From Pseudomonadota bacterium (GTDB lineage Bacteria; Pseudomonadota; Alphaproteobacteria; Puniceispirillales; UBA1172): a stretch of 64,000 nt of DNA. Position 1 is the stretch's first letter, and every line of letters begins with the position of its first letter. Where the stretch lies: positions 1-64,000 of the forward strand of contig JAQCJL010000002.1 in NCBI GenBank assembly GCA_027593125.1, written 5' to 3'. The translations under genes and the position numbers were made by a program. This document shows positions 58,034 to 64,000 of this stretch, piece by piece. The notes beneath the pieces are model-generated. The model ran no database searches. It had not been told where the DNA came from and saw only the letters and a list, made by a program, of their open reading frames with translations.

Positions 58034-59187
58034 AAAAACTGATCAGTCCACGGCATGTTCCTACTTTTTCCACGCCGTTGCACAGCAATACTGGTGCGAC
58101 CACAGGATGGTTTCGGGCTATCCCATGGCTAATGATTTTTGTGCTGATGATGATTGGCATGGTTGGGGTTTTGTCCCTTTACTCTGCTGCACATGGGGCT
58201 TGGCGCCCTTGGGCTTCCATGCACGCTATTCGGTTGGGGCTTGGCTTTACCTTAATGATGGTGGTTGCCATGATCCCCATTCATTTTATTCGCCGCTACG
58301 CCATCTTATGGTGGGTATTGGCGATCATGCTCTTAGCGGTGCTAGAGGTTATCGGAACAGGCAAAGGGGGGGTGCAACGTTGGGTTTCTATTGCCGGATT
58401 TAATTTACAGCCGTCCGAGCCAGCGAAACTGGCTGTCATCGTTATGCTAGCAGCCTATTTTCATGGGCTTTATCCCGATATGCTTAGATATATCCGAACT
58501 TATATTCCGGCAATTTTGATTATCATGATCCCATTTACTCAAGTGCTCTTACAGCCGGATCTGGGCACGTCGCTAATGTTGTTGCTAGCCGCTTCGGTGG
58601 TAATCTTTGCTGCTGGGATACCGCGCTGGATGGTGATGACGGTATTTGGTTTGGTGCTTGCGGCGATACCAATTGGATGGTCGATGCTTTACCCTTATCA
58701 GAAAAGCCGAATTATGGTGTTTCTTAATCCTGATCTTGATGCGCTTGGCGCTGGTTATCAGATCACGCAATCCAAAATTGCCTTGGGCAGTGGCGGTGTT
58801 GTTGGCAAAGGCTATCTACAAGGCAGTCAAAGCCATCTGGATTTTCTGCCTGAACGCCAGACGGATTTCATCTTTACCATGATTGGTGAGGAGTTTGGAT
58901 TTTTTGGCTGCATTTATGTCATTGGACTTTATACAGCGTTGATCTTTCTTCTGATCCGATACAGTTTTGCCATGAAGATTAATTTTTCTAGATTGCTGGT
59001 CATAGGTGTCGCTGCGATGATCAGTTTTTATGTGACTGTCAATATTGCTATGGTATCTGGAATGTTGCCGGTGGTAGGCGCGCCATTGCCCTTAATTTCT
59101 TATGGCGGTACAGCCATGATGACTGTTTTTCTTGGCCTTGGTCTGGTGATTAGTGCCATGCTGAATGAAAAGGATGTTCATGACTGA
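58030..59187 (+). CDS. mrdB: Peptidoglycan glycosyltransferase RodA
   Basis: A 385-residue SEDS-family polytopic membrane protein, the glycan polymerase paired with PBP2. GGVQRWVSIAGFNLQPSEPAKLAVI, PDLGTSLMLLLAA and DFIFTMIGEEFGFFG are SEDS signatures; PLPLISYGGTAMMT closes the protein. About ten hydrophobic segments are visible. Its stop shares one base with the start of the sigma-54-like gene (TGATG). Confidence 0.95.
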   Translation: MKKLISPRHVPTFSTPLHSNTGATTGWFRAIPWLMIFVLMMIGMVGVLSLYSAAHGAWRPWASMHAIRLGLGFTLMMVVAMIPIHFIRRYAILWWVLAIMLLAVLEVIGTGKGGVQRWVSIAGFNLQPSEPAKLAVIVMLAAYFHGLYPDMLRYIRTYIPAILIIMIPFTQVLLQPDLGTSLMLLLAASVVIFAAGIPRWMVMTVFGLVLAAIPIGWSMLYPYQKSRIMVFLNPDLDALGAGYQITQSKIALGSGGVVGKGYLQGSQSHLDFLPERQTDFIFTMIGEEFGFFGCIYVIGLYTALIFLLIRYSFAMKINFSRLLVIGVAAMISFYVTVNIAMVSGMLPVVGAPLPLISYGGTAMMTVFLGLGLVISAMLNEKDVHD

Positions 59188-60500
59188 TGGTCAGACCGCC
59201 TGCTAAGCCTAATCATCAGCGCCAAAACCTTGTGGCCAAACCCTCACAGCGTCTTGCTCTTACTCCTGCCATGCGGCAATCCTTAAGGCTTATGTCATGG
59301 CGCAATCATCAGATCACCCGATTTGTTCGGGATTTGGCAGCCAATAACCCTTTTATTGAAGTTGACTACCCCGCCTCTGTTATCCGCAAGCCTGATGATC
59401 CTAGGTTGGAAACTGCCTTTTCTGCTGCAATGGCGATAGACCGTGTGGAAATATCCTTAACCGCGCATCTCATAAATGAGATTTCTTTATTGCTTCCTTC
59501 TGGTCGTGATCGGGCGGTAGCCATGGCATTGGTGGAACATATTACCCCTGCTGGTTGGTTAGAACTCGCGGCAAAGGAAACCGCCGCAAGTCTAGGCGTA
59601 ACTGGCGACGAATATGAACACCTCATCACGCGACTGCAACATATGGAACCGGTGGGGTTATTTGCCCGAAATCTCTCAGAATGTTTGGCGCTTCAGCTTA
59701 AAGATCGCGGTGATTATGACAGCGTAATGGAACGCTTGTTGCCGCATTTATCCCTTTTGCTTGAGGGAGGGCAGGATGCTTTGGTTAAAGCCACAGGATT
59801 ACCCCTTGATCAGGTGCAATCAGGTCTCTCTCGCTTGCGTCAGCTAGACCCCAAGCCAGGGGCTAGATTTCAGCATGATGACGGAGATATTTTTAGGCCT
59901 GATGTGATAATTTCTAAGCAAGATGATGGTTATGACATTGCCCTTAATAAAGCTAATTTGCCAAGTGTTCGTGTGGCAGAGGATATGTTTGATGATGCAG
60001 ATTTAAAACCGATTCTGCAAAAAGCCAGAGCAGAAGTTAGCGTCCTTAACGCGGCTTTATCTTCACGTGCAAATATGCTTTTGGCTTTGACTAGATTTGT
60101 TGTCACCAAGCAAGCTGGGTATCTAAAAGAAGGGGATGTGGCGCTTCTGCCTCTCACCATGAAAACGGCTGCTCAACATCTTGATTGTCATGCCAGTACG
60201 ATTACGCGTCTGGTTAAAGATAAACTGATCCTAACGCCCCGCGGCATGGTGCCTCTGGCTGATTTTTTCAGCTCATCCGTTGTGAATGCAATAGGCAAAG
60301 AAATTGCCAGCCGTGCCATTTCCGCAAGCATTGTTTCAGCCATTGAAGGAGAAGAAAAGGCCCATCCGCTATCTGATCCTGATCTCGTGGTGATGATCAA
60401 ACACAGCTTTGGATTGACCCTCACGCCAAGGGCTATTGCCAAGCACCGCGCAAGGCTTCATATTGCTAAAGCGTCGGAACGTCGCTTACCCTATATGTAA
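59187..60500 (+). CDS. rpoN: Divergent RNA polymerase sigma-54 factor
   Basis: A 437-residue RpoN homologue. Region I (residues 20-60) keeps QRLALTPAMRQSLRLM and NNPFIEVD. The core-binding domain shows GLFARNLSECLALQ (157-170) and LDPKPG (220-225). A helix-turn-helix (325-361) includes HASTITRLVKDK and LTPRGMVPLADFFSS. The RpoN box, normally ARRTVAKYRE, is TPRAIAKHRA here (413-422), so the first arginine is lost. It is 40-60 residues shorter than most RpoN. The start shares one base with the rodA stop (TGATG), which puts it in the cell-shape operon; no enhancer-binding protein or RpoN promoter was found here. Confidence 0.85.
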   Translation: MVRPPAKPNHQRQNLVAKPSQRLALTPAMRQSLRLMSWRNHQITRFVRDLAANNPFIEVDYPASVIRKPDDPRLETAFSAAMAIDRVEISLTAHLINEISLLLPSGRDRAVAMALVEHITPAGWLELAAKETAASLGVTGDEYEHLITRLQHMEPVGLFARNLSECLALQLKDRGDYDSVMERLLPHLSLLLEGGQDALVKATGLPLDQVQSGLSRLRQLDPKPGARFQHDDGDIFRPDVIISKQDDGYDIALNKANLPSVRVAEDMFDDADLKPILQKARAEVSVLNAALSSRANMLLALTRFVVTKQAGYLKEGDVALLPLTMKTAAQHLDCHASTITRLVKDKLILTPRGMVPLADFFSSSVVNAIGKEIASRAISASIVSAIEGEEKAHPLSDPDLVVMIKHSFGLTLTPRAIAKHRARLHIAKASERRLPYM

Positions 60501-60584
60501 TGGTCATATGGCTTCAACATATAACCATTAAAGTCCGGTTTGGACGAAACGCGATATGTATTTAGGTAGCTTTAGGTATTTGCC

Positions 60585-62066
60585 ATGATCTTTTCCTTTT
60601 TTCCTCGGCCAAAACAGTTTTTTCTGTCGTTGTTGTTCTGGATTATTTGCGCCACCTTATTTTGGAATATCAGCGTCAGTGATTTTTTGACCTTGCTGTT
60701 TGGTCAGACACCAGATGATGGTGGGGAAGCGGTGCTTGCTACCTCAACTCGCCTAGTGGCTCTGGTTCTGTATCTTGGGGTGATGGCGGCGGCATTTTTA
60801 GGGTTTTGGTCGCTTGATCGTGACTGCTGGCAAGGCCGTCCTGTGTTGGTTCTGACAACTGGCATCATTTGGTTGGCTTTGACCTATCTGATTTGGTCAA
60901 CCACCTTTGGCGGTATCATGGCGGCTTTAGGCATGCCAATCATTTCCCCAGAAGAACCCGTGATTGGGCTTGGATTTTTTGTTACCTCGGACTTTCTGAT
61001 TTTCTATGTCTATTTTGCCTTACTAACAGGGCTATTTTATTTATTCTGGCAAATCTATGCGCCCCATAAATGGGGGAAATGGTCGATCCTTGGTTCAGCG
61101 TTTATTCTTTTTAACACCTATTTTGGGGTTCAAGTATCAGTTGCGATTAACCATTGGCGCAGGCCATTTTTTGATATGTTGCAATCCACTTTGCAAACCC
61201 CTGGCACCTACACGCAATGGGATTTTTATAGTGGCCTGCTGACCTTCACCAATATCGCGATGGTGGCAGTGTTTATCTTTACCCTGACGCGATTTTTTGT
61301 CAGCCATTATATCTTTCGTTGGCGGACAGCGATGAATGATTACTACCTCAGCCATTGGACAAAGCTTCGCCAAGTAGAAGGGGCATCTCAGCGTATTCAA
61401 GAGGATACCATGCGTTTTGCGACCATCATGGAAGACCTTGGGGTCAGTGTGATTGATGCTCTTATGACATTATTTGCGTTCTTGCCAATCTTGCTTAGCC
61501 TGTCGGTTTATGTTGATGAATTACCCATTTTGGGGGCTATTCCTAATCCATTGGTGTGGTCATCTATTGTTTGGGCTGTTTTTGGCACAATCCTATTGGC
61601 GGTGGTTGGCATTAAATTGCCAGGACTGCAATTCCGCAATCAGCGTGTGGAAGCGGCGTTCAGAAAAGAGTTGGTTTATGGTGAGGATGATGACACGCGC
61701 GCACAACCGCCTACGGTGCATCAGTTGTTCAATAATGTCAGACGAAATTATTTTCGCATTTATTTTCATTATGTGTATTTCAACGCGACCCGTAATTTGT
61801 ATTTTCAGGCGGATAACATTTTTCCCTTTGTTATTCTTGTGCCAACCTTTGTCATGGGCAAGATCACGTGGGGGATTTTTCAACAAATCCTAACCGCCTT
61901 TGGGCAAGTGGCTAATTCTTTTCAGCTCGTGGTTGCGGCATGGCCAACGATTGTTGAGTTGCTTTCTATCTTTAAGCGTCTGAAAGGCTTTGAGGCAGTT
62001 TTATACGATAAACCCCTGCCAGATCTGGATCAGGAGTTTTTGGCCGGAACTGATACGGATGCCTAA
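60585..62066 (+). CDS. sbmA: SbmA/BacA family peptide transporter
   Basis: A 493-residue inner-membrane transporter that takes up proline-rich and other antimicrobial peptides in relatives. FFVSHYIFRWRTAMNDYYLS, QRIQEDTMRFATIMEDLGVS, the LPGLQFRNQRVEAAFRKELVY stretch and FNATRNLYFQADNIFPF are family landmarks. E. coli SbmA has 406 residues; here an extra segment at about 45-125 with two hydrophobic stretches sits between the first helix and FFVTSDFLIFYVYF. It starts 84 bases after the sigma-54 gene and overlaps hldE tail-to-tail by 4 bases. Confidence 0.92.
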   Translation: MIFSFFPRPKQFFLSLLFWIICATLFWNISVSDFLTLLFGQTPDDGGEAVLATSTRLVALVLYLGVMAAAFLGFWSLDRDCWQGRPVLVLTTGIIWLALTYLIWSTTFGGIMAALGMPIISPEEPVIGLGFFVTSDFLIFYVYFALLTGLFYLFWQIYAPHKWGKWSILGSAFILFNTYFGVQVSVAINHWRRPFFDMLQSTLQTPGTYTQWDFYSGLLTFTNIAMVAVFIFTLTRFFVSHYIFRWRTAMNDYYLSHWTKLRQVEGASQRIQEDTMRFATIMEDLGVSVIDALMTLFAFLPILLSLSVYVDELPILGAIPNPLVWSSIVWAVFGTILLAVVGIKLPGLQFRNQRVEAAFRKELVYGEDDDTRAQPPTVHQLFNNVRRNYFRIYFHYVYFNATRNLYFQADNIFPFVILVPTFVMGKITWGIFQQILTAFGQVANSFQLVVAAWPTIVELLSIFKRLKGFEAVLYDKPLPDLDQEFLAGTDTDA

Positions 62067-63526
62067 TTGCCGTTAAGCCGTGTGGTGGAAAACCCTGTGC
62101 GAGTAGGAATAATTTCTACTTTGCCCCCTGTTTTGATCACATGGTCACCGCCAACAACTGCCTCTGGTTTATAATCGCCGCCCTTGATAAGAACATCTGG
62201 ATTAAGGGCGGTGATGAGATCATATGGCGTGTCCGTGTCAAAAATGACCACGGCATCTACCTCAGGCAAAGCAGCAAGGGCACTGGCGCGATCCCCTTCA
62301 TTTTGGATGGGCCGATTTGCCCCTTTAAGACGCCGAGTTGAAGCGTCGCTGTTAAGCCCAACGATGAGGCGATCACCAGCTTTTCTTGCCTCACCCAACA
62401 GCCAAATATGCCCAGGGTGAAGGCAATCAAAACAGCCATTAGTAAAGACAACGGTCTCTCCAGCCTCTTTCCATTCTTTGGTTTTAGTTACGGTCATATC
62501 TAAACTAGGGGGCATGTGGTGATGCGCCCATGCTAATATTTCACCTGGGGTTGTTGTGGCTGTTCCTGTTTTCCCAACTACAACCCCTGCGGCGACATTG
62601 GCTAGATACGCGGCCTCAATCAGATCAGCACCAGCACTAATAGCGGCGCCAAGGCTTGCGATCACGGTATCACCAGCGCCGGAGACATCATAAACAGACC
62701 TTGCAATGCTAACCGCATGAAAGGGTTCTGCCCCCATCCGGCAGACCATTATGCCATTGGCACTTAAAGTGATCATTAAGGCGCCGATACCTGTCGTGGT
62801 GAGAATGCGTTGTGCGGCGGCATCCAGCGCGTTAATATCCATGGCGTTTGGTGGTGCAATATCCCACTGCCGACAGAATGCATGAAACTCAGATATATTG
62901 GGGGTGAGAATATCAACACCATGATAAAGATTGGCGTCACTTTTTTTGGGGTCCATCAAAACCTGAAACTGATCGCGCCGCTTATGCCCTAACACCATGT
63001 CAATCAGAGGTTTTTCAATCATGCCTTTGTTATAATCCGAAAGAATGACTGTATTAGCACCATCAAGCGCATCAGCAATTTGCTTTTGTATTTTGCTCTG
63101 CATAGATGATGAAAAGGACTGGGTGTCTTCGAGATCTACTCTTAACAATTGTTGCCCATTTGCCGTAAAGCGCGTTTTTGTGGTGGTTGGCCTGGTATTT
63201 TCCCGCAAAAGCTTTGCTGTAATGCTAGGTTCCTCAGATAGACATGTTTTCAATTTATCGGCGTCATCATCATCCCCAGTCATCCCAATAAGGGTAACCC
63301 GTGACCCTAAATGCGCCAAGTTACGAGCAACATTTGCTGCGCCGCCGGGCATATCCCTGACCACAGTCTGATTAAGGACAGGGATAGGAGCCTCAGGGGA
63401 GATACGGTTTACTTCACCACTGACAAAGCGATCCAGCATCACATCACCAATGACTACGATATTTTGATCCTGAATGGCAGAAATAATACTGCCTGATCGG
63501 CTAGCTAAAACATGATGCTCTGTCAT
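62063..63526 (-). CDS. hldE: Bifunctional heptose-7-phosphate kinase / ADP-heptose adenylyltransferase
   Basis: A 487-residue two-domain enzyme for ADP-heptose, the precursor of LPS core. The N-terminal PfkB-type kinase includes [32 protein letters not shown] and the catalytic DVSGAGDTV. The C-terminal cytidylyltransferase-like domain has [14 protein letters not shown] and [13 protein letters not shown], with KGGDYK. Its presence implies a heptose-containing LPS core. It overlaps the glmU stop by 4 bases (ATGA). Confidence 0.95.
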   Translation of the reverse strand: MTEHHVLASRSGSIISAIQDQNIVVIGDVMLDRFVSGEVNRISPEAPIPVLNQTVVRDMPGGAANVARNLAHLGSRVTLIGMTGDDDDADKLKTCLSEEPSITAKLLRENTRPTTTKTRFTANGQQLLRVDLEDTQSFSSSMQSKIQKQIADALDGANTVILSDYNKGMIEKPLIDMVLGHKRRDQFQVLMDPKKSDANLYHGVDILTPNISEFHAFCRQWDIAPPNAMDINALDAAAQRILTTTGIGALMITLSANGIMVCRMGAEPFHAVSIARSVYDVSGAGDTVIASLGAAISAGADLIEAAYLANVAAGVVVGKTGTATTTPGEILAWAHHHMPPSLDMTVTKTKEWKEAGETVVFTNGCFDCLHPGHIWLLGEARKAGDRLIVGLNSDASTRRLKGANRPIQNEGDRASALAALPEVDAVVIFDTDTPYDLITALNPDVLIKGGDYKPEAVVGGDHVIKTGGKVEIIPTRTGFSTTRLNGN

Positions 63527-64000
63527 GTCTTCCCCTTTTCGCGTTTGCGGTATGCAGCGGCTCCATGTTCCAGGGTTTGTGCGGTTGCCCGAACAATGAC
63601 CAGATCATCATCAGCCACATTATCGGTGATGGTGCTTCCTGCGCCAATCATGGCGCCATTGCCAATTTCCACCGGTGCAACAAGGGCGGTATTTGATCCA
63701 ATAAAGGCATCTGCCCCAATACGCGTCATCGCCTTTTGGAAACCGTTATAGTTACAAGTGATGGTGCCAGCGCCAATATTTGCCCCTGTGCCAATTTCTG
63801 CATCGCCCAGATAAGTCAGATGGTTCGCTTTTGCCATTGCCCCCATGGTGACATTCTTGGTTTCAACAAAATTACCAATCTTGACGCCTTCTTCTAAAAC
63901 CGTTCCGGGACGAAGGCGCGCATAAGGGCCAATGACCGCGCATGCGCCAATCACAGCGCCTTCGATATGACTAAAGGATTTGATTTCTGCCCCATTACCA
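63523..64000 (-). CDS. glmU: GlmU, C-terminal acetyltransferase part (5' end beyond the window)
   Basis: The last 158 or so codons of a gene entering from the right edge. The left-handed beta-helix repeats ([27 protein letters not shown] is the landmark region) and the catalytic [21 protein letters not shown] match the GlmU acetyltransferase domain. GlmU makes UDP-N-acetylglucosamine for peptidoglycan and LPS. The N-terminal uridylyltransferase is outside. It is coupled to hldE by ATGA. Confidence 0.9.
   Translation of the reverse strand, partial: GNGAEIKSFSHIEGAVIGACAVIGPYARLRPGTVLEEGVKIGNFVETKNVTMGAMAKANHLTYLGDAEIGTGANIGAGTITCNYNGFQKAMTRIGADAFIGSNTALVAPVEIGNGAMIGAGSTITDNVADDDLVIVRATAQTLEHGAAAYRKREKGKT

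Overview
This window is a gene-dense, roughly balanced-GC stretch of an alphaproteobacterial chromosome. The alphaproteobacterial assignment rests on a circularly permuted, two-piece tmRNA gene, an SspB of the alphaproteobacterial type, and a zinc-free L36. Xsc (sulfonate), an EutD/DoeA-type ectoine hydrolase and a betaine-aldehyde-type dehydrogenase point to a marine heterotroph. A SAR116-like organism is my guess from this mix; I did not test it. I see no insertion sequences, prophage, CRISPR array or tRNA gene. Overlapping ATGA and TGATG junctions and tail-to-tail overlaps of a few bases are common, which indicates a compact genome.

Layout. 1-2077: divergent ectoine-hydrolase-like gene (partial) and a PLP dehydratase. 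2096-6702: PHP phosphoesterase, aldo/keto reductase, acyl-CoA synthetase and SDR. 6742-19886: a 13-kb damage-tolerance block. It holds the four-part ligase-associated repair set (ATP-dependent ligase, beta-CASP exonuclease, Lhr-type helicase, metallophosphoesterase nuclease), a glutathione transferase coupled to the exonuclease, a photolyase, and the lipid-modification set FAD oxidoreductase, DUF1365, cyclopropane-fatty-acid-synthase-like methyltransferase, DUF3833, SnoaL/NTF2-like protein and SDR. 20086-23620: xsc overlapping pyrC, then pyrE. 23621-29482: TPR protein, CoA-transferase, HDAC-family deacetylase, aldehyde dehydrogenase, agmatinase family and YbaK, possibly including a polyamine catabolism set. 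29494-41156: central carbon genes (pckA, fbp, tkt, gap, pgk, fumarase) mixed with an HD-domain protein, azlCD, msrA and rpmJ. 41180-42210: sspB next to ssrA, the tag adaptor beside the tag RNA. 42293-44774: thyA-folA and mrp. 45037-49764: hflK-hflC-degP and miaA. 49855-53399: ilvBH-ilvC behind an attenuator-like leader. 53564-60500: mreBCD-mrdA-rodA with a divergent sigma-54 gene translationally coupled to rodA. 60585-64000: an SbmA/BacA transporter with a membrane insertion, then hldE and a partial glmU on the other strand.

Most-worth-checking items are the sigma-54-like gene closing the rod-shape operon, the repair, photolyase and lipid block with its coupled GST, the ilv leader, the xsc-pyrC coupling, the possible HD-type diiron oxygenase, and a strong excess of GATC sites. 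Functional calls are by recognition of motifs and family resemblance only; no database search was run.
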